A stretch of DNA of 64,000 nucleotides from Megaleporinus macrocephalus (GCA_021613375.1 CM038726.1:16256841-16320840); one strand, 5' to 3'. Positions 23,301-35,009 are shown, numbered from the stretch's first letter. Made by a program: numbers and translations. Notes: generated by a model not told the origin, from the sequence alone.

Positions 23301-25030
23301 GGTAGTGTATCTAAAACGTTTGACTGGTAGTGTACTAAAACGTTTGTCTGGTAGTGTATCTAAAACGTTTGTCTGGTAGTGTACTAAAGCGTTTGGCTGG
23401 TAGTGTACTAAAACGTTTGGCTGGTAGTGTACTAAAACATTTGACTGGTAGTGTACTAAAACGTTTGGCTGGTAGTGTACTAAAACATTTGTCTGGTAGT
23501 GTACTAAAACATTTGGCTGGTAGTGTATCTAAAACGTTTGGCTGGTAGTGTACTAAAACCTTTGTCTGGTAGTGTACTAAAACGTTTGTCTGGTAGTGTA
23601 CTAAAACATTTGGCTGGTAGTGTATCTAAAACGTTTGGCTGGTAGTGTATCTAAAACGTTTGACTGGTAGTGTACTAAAACATTTGTCTGGTAGTGTATC
23701 TAAAACGTTTGGCTGGTAGTGTACTAAAACGTTTGTCTGGTAGTGTACTAAAACATTTGGCTGGTAGTGTATCTAAAACGTTTGGCTGGTAGTGTATCTA
23801 AAACGTTTGACTGGTAGTGTACTAAAACGTTTGGCTGGTAGTGTATCTAAAACGTTTGGCTGGTAGTGTACTAATGCGTTTGACTGGTAGTGTACTAAAA
23901 CATTTGGCTGGTAGTGTATCTAAAACGTTTGTCTGGTAGTGTACTAAAGCGTTTGACTGGTAGTGTACTAAAACATTTGGCTGGTAGTGATCCAAAACAT
24001 TTGGCTGGTAGTGTACTAAAACGTTTGTCTGGTAGTGTATCTAAAACGTTTGGCTGGTAGTGTACTAAAGCGTTTGACTGGTAGTGTACTAAAACATTTG
24101 GCTGGTAGTGATCTAAAACGTTTGTCTGGTAGTGTATCTAAAATGTTTGTCTGGTAGTGTATCTAAAACGTTTGGCTGGTAGTGTACTAAAGCGTTTGAC
24201 TGGTAGTGTACTAAAACGTTTGTCTGGTAGTGTATCTAAAACGTTTGTCTGGTAGTGTATCTAAAACGTTTGTCTGGTAGTGTATCTAAAATGTTTGTCT
24301 GGTAGTGTATCTAAAACGTTTGTCTGGTAGTGTATCTAAAATGTTTGTCTGGTAGTGTTCTAAAACGTTTGTCTGGTAGTGTATCTAAAACGTTTGGCTG
24401 GTAGTGTACTAAAGCGTTTGACTGGTAGTGTACTAAAACGTTTGTCTGGTAGTGTATCTAAAACGTTTGTCTGGTAGTGTATCTAAAACGTTTGTCTGGT
24501 AGTGTACTAAAACGTTTGTCTGGTAGTGTATCTAAAACGTTTGTCTGGTAGTGTATCTAAAACGTTTGTCTGGTAGTGTATCTAAAACGTTTGGCTGGTA
24601 GTGTACTAAAGCGTTTGACTGGTAGTGTACTAAAACGTTTGTCTGGTAGTGTATCTAAAACGTTTGTCTGGTAGTGTATCTAAAACGTTTGTCTGGTAGT
24701 GTATCTAAAATGTTTGTCTGGTAGTGTATCTAAAACGTTTGTCTGGTAGTGTATCTAAAATGTTTGTCTGGTAGTGTTCTAAAACGTTTGTCTGGTAGTG
24801 TATCTAAAACGTTTGTCTGGTAGTGTACTAAAGCGTTTGACTGGTAGTGTACTAAAACGTTTGTCTGGTAGTGTATCTAAAACGTTTGTCTGGTAGTGTA
24901 TCTAAAACGTTTGTCTGGTAGTGTACTAAAACGTTTGTCTGGTAGTGTATCTAAAACGTTTGTCTGGTAGTGTATCTAAAACGTTTGTCTGGTAGTGTAT
25001 CTAAAATGTTTGTCTGGTAGTGTACTAAAA
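20308..25030. repeat. 24/25-bp minisatellite built from a Tc1-type transposon end
   Basis: About 190 units of two interchangeable lengths: TAGTGTACTAAAACGTTTGGCTGG (24 bp) and TAGTGTATCTAAAACGTTTGGCTGG (25 bp). The main variable position is G/A/T in TTT-G-(G/A/T)CTGG. Some units read AGTGATCTAAAACATTTG. The Tc1-derived element at 19180-19622 ends GTGATCCTAAACTTTTGAGC then GGTAGTGTATA, which aligns base for base with one unit. The left edge of the array carries TACATTACCGGTTAAAAG, an inverted counterpart. Runs of 24-bp units keep frame and give LKRLAGSV-type 8-residue periodic peptides, judged non-genic. Confidence 0.9.
20780..23746. repeat. Higher-order tandem duplication inside the 24/25-bp array
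   Basis: Rare unit variants repeat in the same order at about 1507 bp (for example AAACGCTTGGC at 20836 and 22343). After a 49-bp, two-unit difference near 21145, they repeat at 1458 bp. Copy 1 is about 20780-22287 and copy 2 about 22288-23746, directly adjacent. A second duplication of about 420 bp covers 24181-24600 and 24600-25020. Confidence 0.85.
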
Positions 25031-25212
25031 GATGTGTATATATATACTTGGACAGATGAATCGAGATAGATAGATATATCTAGTCAGTCCTGACCCTCTT
25101 TTGGTTTTTAATATAAGGTCAGTATCACTGTCTTCATACAGAGCCCAAACATTTTGGTATCTGTTTTGGAGGCAGTTTCTCTTGACCTTTCGAGTGGTAA
25201 TCAGGCAGAAAC

Positions 25213-25375
25213 AAAGCTTCACCTCTGGCGCTAATAAAAATGAAACGGGCGCTAGTTACTCGCACAAGCCTCTGCTCCTGTGAATTATGGATGATCACTA
25301 CAGCTGTCCGTCACTTTCCTCGACTCACCTTCCAGCAAAAGAGCCATATCGGTCCCTGGCTAGCTTATCTTATGC
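25213..25375. repeat. Right-flank copy of the segment at 19808-19980
   Basis: Shares AAGC(T/C)TCACCTC, TAAAAATGAAAC, CTAGTTACTC, GAATTATGGATGA and GCAAAAGAGCCA in the same order and orientation as the left flank of the array, with substitutions and small indels. The repeat family is not recognised. Confidence 0.65.
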
Positions 25376-25459
25376 AGTGCCCTCCACCACTGAGCAGGAC
25401 ATCACTGAGAAATAGAAAAAGACTATTGAACTCTGTTGCACTGAAAATGCTATAGAAAT

Positions 25460-25605
25460 GTAACATTTACAGACTGTTTTACTTCTAATTGAAGTCAATG
25501 GAACCATGTATTTTGGAGCATTTCTATTGGTCCATTCATAAATTTTTCACACAATGTAAAGAACACCTGTCGTGTTTAGACCACATTGAAAAATAAAATA
25601 TGTTA
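25460..25605. mobile_element. TCGCTGTCC-family MITE, copy C (fragment)
   Basis: Contains GAAGTCAATGGAACCATG, TTTTGGAGCATTTCTATTGG and CACACAATGTAAAGAACA in the family order, in opposite orientation to copy B. Both termini are missing. Confidence 0.65.
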
Positions 25606-25794
25606 AAAATGGAGATACATGTTTTACTTTGGATCTTATCTTAAAGGCTCAAAATGTTATTTATGATTAACTTTGTGGGGAAAACATTCTTAACTTTTAA
25701 TAATTTTTATTTTATTTGGTATATTTGCTCTCTTCTAATGAGATTTTCAAACACTGTAAAAACAATTGGCAGCAATGATTTTCACAATTATATC

Positions 25795-26036
25795 ATCACT
25801 GTCCAAAAAAAATGTTTCTCCATTTTTGTCGTTTTTTAGTTTCCGGCATCATATGAATGCGCCACCTGCTTTTTACACTGTCTGAAAATTGCATGATGAA
25901 TGGATTGGATTGGATAGAAATGCTCCAAAACAACTTGGAAATAATTCTGGTTCCATTGACTTACATTAAAACTAAGGACAGGTTTTGGTCTCTCCTGTAA
26001 AGTTGCCATTTGGAGGTACTTCCATTGGACAGCGAC
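25795..26036. mobile_element. TCGCTGTCC-family MITE, copy D
   Basis: Left end CTGTCCAAAAAAAATGTTTC and right end TTCCATTGGACAGCGAC are the family termini. Interior words ATGATGAATGGA, TTCCATTGACTTACATT and TCTCTCCTGTAAAGTTGCC agree with copies A, B and G. Confidence 0.75.
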
Positions 26037-26039
26037 TAC

Positions 26040-27283
26040 ATATACAATGAAAATAAACTAAAACTAAACTATAGTAATTGATAGTAATTATAGTAAGTGC
26101 ACTGTCTCCTTCAGTGTCTTCTCCTATAATATTGGATGAGATGGAACAATAAACTGATCTGAGACCATTCCTTCGGACCTACAACAAGTCTCCCTAGGTC
26201 CTTCAAAACTTGGATTGCAAGTTCACACTGATGAACAACAAAGAGCTTTTCCTAGCTTTCACTAAGTGCCAGTAATCCTGTAAGACTCTTTAGATCCAGC
26301 TATGTTGCATGTGTCTTCAAGGCTGTTGGAATTGAATTGCAGCCATATAAACCAGCACAAAAGCCCTTATGCATGTGGAAGATATTACTTCTGGATGTCT
26401 TCCTGCTTTCTGTCCTTGATTCATTAGTTACAGGACCAATAAAGACTTTTAATGATGAAGGTGCCAAACAAGGTTCTTTGAAGTGACGCCATCGTAGGAT
26501 TACTTTGGTTTCCTACAGCGTTTCAGGGTGTGGTTCTTTGGGAAGGAGATGCATGAGTGTGAAGAACATTTTCAACATTGAAAGAGTTTCCAAATAATGT
26601 AATGGTTTTATACCAGTTCTTCCTAGAATCCTGCACCCAACAACTAGCCAAGAAATATTTGGCAATCTTTATGAATAAAGCCCAGGGAACCTATATCTGT
26701 GTTCATGGGTGATTATGCTTTGTTGGGTACACAATACACATATTCAAAGTAGGCCCTATGAATTGCTTTCCAAAGTCTAATTAATGTACTATTAATGTAT
26801 TTTAAAAAAATAGGAATTTTATCATCTTTCTTTGAAAATGTTCTACTTCTAGGTGGTGATTACATAAGTAGCACCCTCATCAATCGCAAAGCTCTTGTGT
26901 TTGAGTCAGAAAGATGTGCAAAAAAAACCTAATCTAGCAAGCATTTCTAAGCAATCATGCTAGCTCCTTTTTCTGCCTGTTGTCCATCTGTTTGTTAGTC
27001 TATCCGTCAGTTTGTACCCTTCCAGCTTTCCCTGAATGCACATTCAACAGTAAAGTAAATAGTAACTTCATCTTGTTTGGCACCATGTATAAAAGCTGTA
27101 TACTGTGTTTAGTAGGGATGTGTAATATTAGGTGATGTTCTAAATATTTCTTACATGCCATGCCCTTCCGTTAAAGTGAGTCTGTTCAGACACAGATGGC
27201 CTTTACACAATATGCTACAGAGTTCATGAGACATTTATGGTTCAAAAAAACCCCATTGTTTTAGGCCAGGAAGCTCCCAAGGA
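26040..27283. other. No gene seen
   Basis: Non-coding mixed sequence with no exon recognised. Confidence 0.45.
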
Positions 27284-27285
27284 AA

Positions 27286-28060
27286 TCTTAAGTCAAGTGA
27301 GCTTTATTGTCAATTCTTTCACATGTACCAGACATACAAAGGAATCGAAACTATGTTCCTCACCATCCCTCAGTGTTGACAAGGCAAACAAGACAGGTCA
27401 TTCCTGGCCAAACATTCCTGACATTGACAGTAACGGTAAAAGCACAGAGACTAACACTTACTTGAATACTAAGTGACACTTAACAATAAAGTGACAAGAG
27501 CTACATTAACTAAACTACAATAACTTAGTCTAAACTAAGAGACTAAGCATAGAGACTGATTGCACTTGGGGTTGGACATTCACAGTATGATGAAAGTCTG
27601 AGGTAGTTGCATGAGTAGTGCAAGGCATCCAATGATTGTACTGGCAGGTAGTGCGTATAGTGCAGACAGTATTGGCAGGTAGTGCAAGTAGTGTAGATGG
27701 TGCAAAGTAGAGCATTTGGTCTACTGTGTTGTGGGGCAGGATTATTTAGAGTCCCTGGCTTCTTGCTAGTCCTGGTGGAGCTGAGGGGAGAGAGTTCAGC
27801 ATCCTCATAGCCTGGAGGATGAAGCTGTTGGAGAGTCTAGTGGTACAGGAACAGAGACTCCTGTACCTCTTCCCAGAAGGCAGGACGCTGTGAGCAGGAT
27901 GGCTGGCATCACCCACGATTGTGCCCCAATGATCCTTGCTGAATCTACCCCCAAACCCAGGAGATAACAACTTGGCCAGATGTGTCACACGGGGCAGACG
28001 GAGCACAGAGGCAGGCTGATAAGACGGTGCAGATGCCGGTCGAATTGAGACCATTCTCAG
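27286..28060 (-). mobile_element. 5'-truncated L2-type LINE (3' end of reverse transcriptase ORF plus 3' UTR)
   Basis: On the minus strand the frame at 28054-27746 ends with a C-terminal signature. It has LPSGKRYRSLCS and TTRLSNSF, matching [12 protein letters not shown] and TTRLCNSF at the end of the long LINE ORF at 31048-33834. The 3' UTR continues to about 27290 and ends GACAATAAAGCTCACTTGAC then TTAA, again like the tail of that element. Only about the last 100 codons remain, the usual result of incomplete target-primed reverse transcription. It is a different subfamily from the intact copy. Confidence 0.8.
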
Positions 28061-28069
28061 AAGATTCTC

Positions 28070-29160
28070 AAACCTCAGGTGATTTATTTAGTGTTTGCCG
28101 GAAGAGCCCCCTTAATGTGACACTGGCTGCAATACAGCACCACACGTGCAAGCTAAACCTGAAACTACTCTGTCAGTAGATCAACCCCCCCAGATATCAA
28201 AAACAGCCCAAAAGCTAAAACCTTTTTACAGCAGAGGTGATGAGATGTGTCATTCTAGAGGGTGTGTTGATGTGGGTGCAGGTATGCGTACTTCCATTGG
28301 TTTCTAATTTTCCGGTGCTGCGTGATGCGGTGGAAACTGCAGTTCAGCATGCCCATCTCTCCCACCGTTAAAGGTGACGTGCTGTTTCTGCGCAAAACTG
28401 TAGGACTTTATTTAGGGCTGTATTTGGCCACAGCCTTGCCTCACACATGCAATGTTTTTGATCATTTGTTCTAATCCCCTTTAGGTCTAGCTCGCTCAGC
28501 CATGAGCGATAGACTGATTCAGCTTTTCCTGAACTAGGCATAAATCAGTGGAAACAAAAGCTAGTTTCACATTCATTCTAAAAGTCCCTATAGTTAATAT
28601 GACTGGAGGAAATGAACCTCATTTTCTGGACTCGCTATAACTTGTACATGTAAAATATAAATAGCACGAGATAACGTCAGAATCTCTATACTGGTGCATC
28701 CCTCGTGTTTAGTGAGTCGTAGCAGTCAACACCCACCGTCTGCATGTGCAAAGCCCATTTTGCACATTTCTCCTCATTCACACTGTTGTGTTTAATTTTG
28801 CTCCAGAGGTGTAACAGGCTAGGAATGTTGATCATCAATGCACCCTAATTGTCATCTTGATGCAGATTTGCACACTCTATTTGCATTTTATCAAGCAGCT
28901 TCACAAGGATCCGCCTGGGAGGCTTTTCCAGCATGCTGCTTCAGGAACTTGCTGGCTGCTGAAAACATGTTTTGGAGAAATTAACGTATATTGTGGAAGA
29001 CAGTTACATCTGTCTGTAAAACCCCTTTCAAGATTTTGGATCAAAATATCTTAATTTTGTTCATCCAGAACTCCAAAGACCACCTATAATTTATTACATT
29101 TTCAGGCAAAATGGCTGTTACCTACAAGTTATTCATATTTCAGGAGATATTTCTGAGAAC
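28070..29160. other. No gene seen
   Basis: Mixed sequence, with no exon or repeat family recognised. Confidence 0.45.
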
Positions 29161-29165
29161 AATAG

Positions 29166-29460
29166 ATAATTCAGGCTGGTCAGCACTGTCGCCTCACAGC
29201 AAGATGATCCGGGTTGGATTCCCGGTCCGGGCCATTCTGTGTGGAGTTGGCATGTTCTCCCCATGAGTGGGATTGAGTGGGTTTCCTCTGGGTACTCTGG
29301 TTTCCTCCCACAGTCCAAACACATGTTAGGTTGATCAATGGACCGGCAACCTGTCCATGGTCAAACCTGATTTGCCCAATGATGCTGGGATTGGCGCCAG
29401 ACCCTCGTGACCCAGACTAGAGGAATAAAGCAGAAGATAATAGATGGACAGATGGAGAAT
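29166..29460 (+). mobile_element. tRNA-derived SINE, family 2
   Basis: Order of words: CACTGTCGCCTCACAGCAAG, GGGTTGGATTCCC (a decayed B box), TGTGTGGAGTTGGCATGTTC, GTTTCCTCCCACAGTCCAAA, GACCGGCAACCTGTCC and GCTGGGATTGGCGCCAGACC, ending in AGAAGATAATAGATGGA. This is a well-known vertebrate/fish SINE layout recognised by sequence. It is unrelated to the SINE at 15012. Confidence 0.8.
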
Positions 29461-29583
29461 CCACTTGCATAAAGAAGAGGTTTCCAAAACTGGAGTTAAA
29501 AAATAAAGTTAAATGGTTATATTGAAAAAATGGGACTCCTAACAGAGTCAAGACCTGGTAGGCCTCCAAAACTGCCCCTCATC

Positions 29584-29717
<134 letters not shown>

Positions 29718-29719
29718 TA

Positions 29720-31040
29720 AAGCTATACTTTTGCTTAAGATTAAAAAAAAAAAAAGATTTTGGACAGTTTCTGTCCACTGTGAGAAGAAAACTTAACCCT
29801 ATGAGTCCAAAAATAAGCATTTACTGAGACTGCTTGCACTAAAACACTAGAAGTGGACAGAGGAAGGTTCTTCACATCACTGAATGTGTTTGGGAATAAT
29901 TGGTTTGTGAAAAGCAGAACCAGATTGTAAGACTGAACTATGCAAAACCGTGTCTGCAGAGGTCTTTGAGAAAGAAGCCATAATAATAAAGGCGAATTCT
30001 AGGCACACTACTGGAAATGTGCCTATATTTGATTTCCTTGTTACGGCTTTTTTTTCTTGTTTCTCTTTTCTTTCTCTTTGCGCTGAGAAATGAATAGCCT
30101 GTACTTGACATGAAATAAACGAGAGATGGTATCTGACTTCTGCACAATGCTGTATGTTACTAATGCAATTCCATCAACCTTTCTACTTCCTTTGTTGCGC
30201 CTCCTGGGATGGAGAATGTGTCAAAAGCTTCTTTTTTCTAATTAGCTTACAGAGCAGCCTGCTTATACACACACACACACACATGTTTTTTTCACAGCCA
30301 CATGCGATGACTCTTTACAGACACCATAAAGAACACAGTGCCTTCAGAAAAATCCACAGCGTCTTGAAAACAGTCTGCCTCTTCCTCTAAGACACAAGCC
30401 TACTTCCTCAGACACATGCTAAAACAGCAGCTTAATGTTTCTTTGATCTGATTCTCACCCCATTAAGGTTTAATGCTAATGGAATCATCTCAGCTTCTAT
30501 TGGCTGAAACATAGAGAGGCAAATCTGATCAGATGTGGTTAGGGAAGCAGTGTAAGCCGAGCGCATGTGTGTAGGATAAGAGCGTGCACATCACCTAGGA
30601 AAAAAAAAGCATTCAGAGCAATGGGGTGATTCACAGGTCAACGTTATATCACCCAAACACTCACACACTCACACTTCATGCTCTTACTTACACGTTTCCT
30701 CTTGGCAACCAGCAAATATCCCCACAGCGTAAGAATTAACGATATTTGTCTTCTCTTTTGAGGGTGCTATTATACTTCTATAACAACTGAAACGATATAC
30801 ATAAACAAAAAGCTGGGGATGTGGCACTTACAGCGAGCTGGCAGAGCCATAAATACAAGTCGTAAAGTTTCATATTACCTGTGGTTATGCTGTAATGTAT
30901 CACCACCATTCACTGATGCATTATAAACAAGGGCTGGATTTACTGAGTGTATACTAACCGTTTACAGTACATTTTGTGTACAGTTTAACAATGTGCTGTG
31001 ATTCCATATATATATATATATATATACTGTACATACTGTA
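29720..31040. other. No gene seen
   Basis: Non-coding. Small (CA)n near 30269-30284 and (TA)n near 31008-31025, the latter just before the LINE. Confidence 0.5.
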
Positions 31041-31044
31041 ATGA

Positions 31045-34000
31045 CTACAAGACCCAGGCCTGCAGTCCGCGGCGTTTCCTGATGGCGGAGCCCGGCGGAA
31101 GTGTCATCGCAAGCGGTGCGAGCGAAAGCGGAAGCGCGGTAAGAGAGCCGGGGTTCGCGCGAGGCTAAAGGCTAGCCCTAGCCGCCCGGCTATACCATCG
31201 CTATTCCTCGCAAACGTCTGCTCCCTCGATAATAAACTGGACTGCATTCGACTCCAGCGAGCGACCCAGCGAGAGTTCAGAGACTGCTGTGCTCTAGTCT
31301 TTGTGGAATCGTGGCTCAGCGACAGTATTCCAGACAGCGCCATTCAGCTAGACGGGCTAGCCTCGTTCAGAGCGGATAGGAGCGCGGCTCTGTCCGGGAA
31401 GACCCGCGGTGGAGGCGTGTGTGTTTACATCAACACAGAATGGTGCAACAACGCTGTGACTGTCGCCAAGCACTGCTCTCCGCTGGTGGAGTTCGTCATA
31501 GTTAAGTGCAGACCTTTTTATTTAGTACGGGAATTCTCCGCCGTGCTGATAGCCGCAGTGTACATACCGCCTAGCGCTAGCGCTAATGCTAAAGAGGCAC
31601 TGTGGGAGCTGCACGGGGGCGTCAGTGATCTGCAGACCAGACACCCAGACGCACTGTTCATTGTCGCCGGAGATTTTAACCACGCTAATCTCCAGTCAGT
31701 CCTCCCTAAATTCCATCAGCATGTGGACTTTGCCACGAGAGGAGCGAACGCGTTGGACCTTGTTTACACAAACATACCCAGCGCGTACCGGGCGGAGCCC
31801 CGCCCCCACCTCGCGTTCTCGGACCACATGTCTGTGTATCTGACTCCAGCTTACACACCCCTCATCAGACGCTCCAGACCAGTTCAGAAGCAGGTGAAAA
31901 CCTGGCCGGCAGGAGCCATCTCTGCCCTTCAGGACTGTTTTGAGTGCACTGCATGGGACGTGTTCAGGGAGGCTGCGACTGAAGGCGACTCTGTTAACTT
32001 GGAGGAGTACACAGCATCAGTCACTGGCTACATCAGCAAGTGTATTGATGATGTCACTGTCTCCAAGACCATCACCATATGCCCAAACCAGAAGCCGTGG
32101 ATGACTCCTGAGGTGCGTGCGCTACTGAGGACCCGCGACTCGGCCTTCAGAGTGGGTGACAAGGCGGCCCTAAGGAGAGCAAGAGCCAAATTGTCACGAG
32201 CCATCCGAGAGGCAAAGCGCGCTCACGCCCAGAGGATCCACAACCACTTCCAGGACACGGGTGACACGCGGCGCATGTGGCAGGGCATCCAGGAAATCAC
32301 ACACTACAGGACAATGCCACCGTCCTGTGACAGTGATGCCTTCCTCCCCGATGCCCTTAACGACTTTTATGCACGGTTTGAGGCACAGAACAACACGTTG
32401 GTGAGCAAGATCACACCCAAGCCAGACGAGCAGGCGCTGTGCCTGACTGCAGTGGACGTGAGGAAAACTCTGCGCAGAGTCAACCCACGGAAAGCTGCAG
32501 GACCAGACAACATCCCTGGCAGAGTGCTCAGAGAGTGTGCAGACCAGTTGACAGATGTTCTCACGGACATCTTCAACGTCTCCCTGCGCAGCTCCACTGT
32601 CCCAACGTGCCTCAAGACCACCACCATCATCCCCGTGCCGAAGAAGTCCACGGTGTCCTGCCTCAATGACTACCGTCCCGTAGCTCTCACGCCCATCATC
32701 ATGAAGTGCTTCGAGAGGCTAGTCATGAGGAACATCAAAACCCAACTGCCCTCTTCATTGGACCCCTTGCAATTTGCATATCGTCCCAACCGCTCCACGG
32801 ACGATGCCATCACCACCACCCTTCACCTCTCCCTTACCCACCTGGAGAAGAAGGACACCTACGTCAGAATGCTGTTCATAGACTTCAGTTCAGCATTCAA
32901 CACCATCATCCCGCAGAATCTCACCAGGAAGTTAAGCCTGCTGGGCCTCAACACCCCCCTGTGCAACTGGATCCTGGACTTCCTGACAGGGAGGCCCCAG
33001 TTAGTCCGGTTCGGGAACAGCAGCTCCAGCACCATCACCATGAACACTGGGGCACCCCAGGGCAGTGTACTGAGTCCTCTGTTGTTCACCCTGCTGACTC
33101 ATGACTGTGTTGCGAAACACAGTTCTAACAGCATCATAAAGTTCGCCGATGATACAACTGTGCTGGGTCTCATCAGCAAAGGCGACGAGTCAGCATACAG
33201 GGAGGAGGTACAGCAGCTGACAGACTGGTGTACAGTCAACAACCTTCACTGGAATGTAGAGAAGACCAAGGAAATGGTTGTTGACTTCAGGAAATCAAGA
33301 CCGGACCACTCTCCGCTTAACATCAACGGCTCCTCTGTGGAGATCGTTAAGAGCACCAAGTTCCTTGGTGTCCACCTAGCGGAGAACCTCACCTGGTCCC
33401 TGAACACCAGCTCTACAGCCAAGAAAGCCCAGCAGCGTCTCTACTTCCTCCGGAAGCTGAGAAAGGCCCGTCTCCCTCCACCCATCCTCACCCTCTTCTA
33501 TAGGGGAACCATAGAGAGCATCCTAAGCAGCTGCATCACTGCTTGGTTTGGGACCTGCACAGCCTCTGACCGCAAGTCCCTCCAACGCATTGTGAGGACA
33601 GCTGAGAGGATCATCGGAGTCTCTCTCCCCTCCGTCTTGGACATTTACACCACCCGCTGCATCCGCAAAGCAACCAGCATTGTGGATGACCCCACCCACC
33701 CTTCACACAGACTGTTCTCCCTCCTGCCATCAGGAAGAAGGTACCGCAGCGTCCGGTCCAACACGACCAGACTCTGCAACAGCTTCTTCCCCCAAGCCAT
33801 CAGACTTCTCAACACAACTCAACGTCTGAACTGATATCTTTCTCCAACCATTTACCCCAGATAAAAAAAGGGAAGCATTTTTTGCACAAAGCATTGCACT
33901 AACAACTTTACTACCTCACTGGACTCTATTTATTACACATTGCACAATTTGCACACAACCAGCAATTATTTATTATTCTCTGTCTGTACTGTGTTGTGTT

Positions 34001-34163
34001 GTCTGTCCGTACTTGTTTGTTTGTGTTGCACTTGTGTCTGTATGCACTGTCTATGTTGCACCATGGTCCTGGAGGAACGTTGTTTCGTTTCACTGTGTAC
34101 TCTGTATGTAGTTGAAATGACAATAAAAACCCACTTGACTTGACTTGACTTGACTTGACTTGA
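31045..34163 (+). mobile_element. Near full-length L2-clade LINE retrotransposon
   Basis: A GC-rich 5' region, one long reverse transcriptase ORF, a 3' UTR of about 300 bp and a polyadenylation-like GACAATAAAAACCC precede a short tandem tail of CTTGA units (34134-34163). That tail type is known for L2/CR1-like fish LINEs instead of poly-A. Base composition is much more GC-rich than the surroundings, as expected for a recent insertion. The 5' limit is approximate, and it may be slightly 5'-truncated. No target duplication could be fixed. Confidence 0.85.
31048..33834 (+). CDS. LINE endonuclease/reverse transcriptase ORF (ORF2-like)
   Basis: It would nick target DNA and copy the element RNA by target-primed reverse transcription. 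The frame is open for about 929 codons from 31048 to TGA at 33832-33834, with no internal stop. Order: a basic N-terminal segment ([15 protein letters not shown] at about 31123-31167); an apurinic-type endonuclease domain with [13 protein letters not shown] near 31204, catalytic FVESWL near 31300, GDFNH near 31670 and SDHMSV near 31820; then the reverse transcriptase with [10 protein letters not shown] near 32490, [10 protein letters not shown] near 32874, [10 protein letters not shown] near 33050 and the FADD active site at 33142-33153. The C-terminus has LPSGRRYRS. No in-frame ATG lies upstream of the endonuclease; an ATG at 31082 is in another frame and soon stops. Translation start is therefore unknown, or the 5' end is missing. 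All key motifs look intact. Confidence 0.9.
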   Translation, partial: QDPGLQSAAFPDGGARRKCHRKRCERKRKRGKRAGVRARLKASPSRPAIPSLFLANVCSLDNKLDCIRLQRATQREFRDCCALVFVESWLSDSIPDSAIQLDGLASFRADRSAALSGKTRGGGVCVYINTEWCNNAVTVAKHCSPLVEFVIVKCRPFYLVREFSAVLIAAVYIPPSASANAKEALWELHGGVSDLQTRHPDALFIVAGDFNHANLQSVLPKFHQHVDFATRGANALDLVYTNIPSAYRAEPRPHLAFSDHMSVYLTPAYTPLIRRSRPVQKQVKTWPAGAISALQDCFECTAWDVFREAATEGDSVNLEEYTASVTGYISKCIDDVTVSKTITICPNQKPWMTPEVRALLRTRDSAFRVGDKAALRRARAKLSRAIREAKRAHAQRIHNHFQDTGDTRRMWQGIQEITHYRTMPPSCDSDAFLPDALNDFYARFEAQNNTLVSKITPKPDEQALCLTAVDVRKTLRRVNPRKAAGPDNIPGRVLRECADQLTDVLTDIFNVSLRSSTVPTCLKTTTIIPVPKKSTVSCLNDYRPVALTPIIMKCFERLVMRNIKTQLPSSLDPLQFAYRPNRSTDDAITTTLHLSLTHLEKKDTYVRMLFIDFSSAFNTIIPQNLTRKLSLLGLNTPLCNWILDFLTGRPQLVRFGNSSSSTITMNTGAPQGSVLSPLLFTLLTHDCVAKHSSNSIIKFADDTTVLGLISKGDESAYREEVQQLTDWCTVNNLHWNVEKTKEMVVDFRKSRPDHSPLNINGSSVEIVKSTKFLGVHLAENLTWSLNTSSTAKKAQQRLYFLRKLRKARLPPPILTLFYRGTIESILSSCITAWFGTCTASDRKSLQRIVRTAERIIGVSLPSVLDIYTTRCIRKATSIVDDPTHPSHRLFSLLPSGRRYRSVRSNTTRLCNSFFPQAIRLLNTTQRLN

Positions 34164-34169
34164 ATTGCT

Positions 34170-34755
34170 GTAAATTTACTGTGGATATACAACAGTGTCT
34201 TACTGTTTTTTATAATAATTGTAAAATATTGTCAAATAATCACACAGTGTATGTAAATAATAGTAATAGTAATGCAATCAGTTGCCTGAAAACTGTCAAC
34301 CTTTTGAAATATGCACCATCATCCCTTTACAGTCCAGTCACTACCCATCAAAATCGTACTGGTGATTGAAGACTAATGTTTCTTTGTAATAATAACCCTT
34401 TTTTATTAAACTGTCCAAACTGCTCCTACTCATTTAAGTGACAAAATATATGCAGTAGGACGTTTTATTGTGTTTATTTGTAAAATAAAGAAAGATAATC
34501 TAAATGGGTTCTAAGACGAGGAGACACAACCAACACGTGTGGACTGCAGTTGCGGCAGTTCTCATAAAACTCAAGAAAAAGGTAGCTGTTAATGTTGCAT
34601 CTCCAAAAGTTTGCAGCGATATGGTTTTGTCAGTATAATTATGAAATAATTAAGATATAGGATGTTGTTAGTTAGGTCTGTTTCATTTAGTGACTAAATT
34701 TAGTGAATGGTGTTGGCTAGTTAGCTAGCTAGCTGGCTGGCTAGTTGGTTAGTAC
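34170..34755. other. No gene seen
   Basis: AT-rich sequence after the LINE. A short GCTAGTTAGCTAGCTAGCTGG-like run (AGCT tetranucleotides) is at about 34713-34740. Confidence 0.5.
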
Positions 34756-34757
34756 CA

Positions 34758-34915
34758 TAAATATGCAGTTATTTTACTGTCATATACTGTAATTCAATTT
34801 ACAGTACAATACTGTTAAAATACATTACAGTAGACGCACTGTAAAATAACAGTAAAACAACAGCCTCTGCTGCCAGTATTTTACTGTTAATTTACAGCTA
34901 AATATTTTACAGTGT
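34758..34915. mobile_element. TTACAGT-rich fold-back repeat
   Basis: Mirrored words ACTGTAATTCAATTTACAGT, ACAATACTGTTAAAATAC and TATTTTACTGTTAATTTACA form a near-palindrome of the type common in fish genomes. The interior has GCCTCTGCTGCCAG. Non-coding. Confidence 0.5.
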
Positions 34916-34916
34916 G

Positions 34917-34918
34917 TG

Positions 34919-35004
<86 letters not shown>
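34917..35004. repeat. (TA)n microsatellite
   Basis: About 44 TA dinucleotides with one C interruption. Confidence 0.97.

Positions 35005-35009
<5 letters not shown>

Noticed and set aside
20511..23548. Multiple in-frame open reading frames with an 8-residue LKRLAGSV-type repeat
   Set aside because: They arise because the 24-bp unit is divisible by three and end wherever a 25-bp unit shifts the frame. There is no promoter, start context or non-repeat domain.
20308..25030. Possible CRISPR array
   Set aside because: Units are contiguous with no unique spacers, variant units intergrade, and the context is a vertebrate genome.
31104..31343. Minus-strand 79-codon frame across the LINE 5' end
   Set aside because: It is an antisense shadow of the GC-rich endonuclease region.
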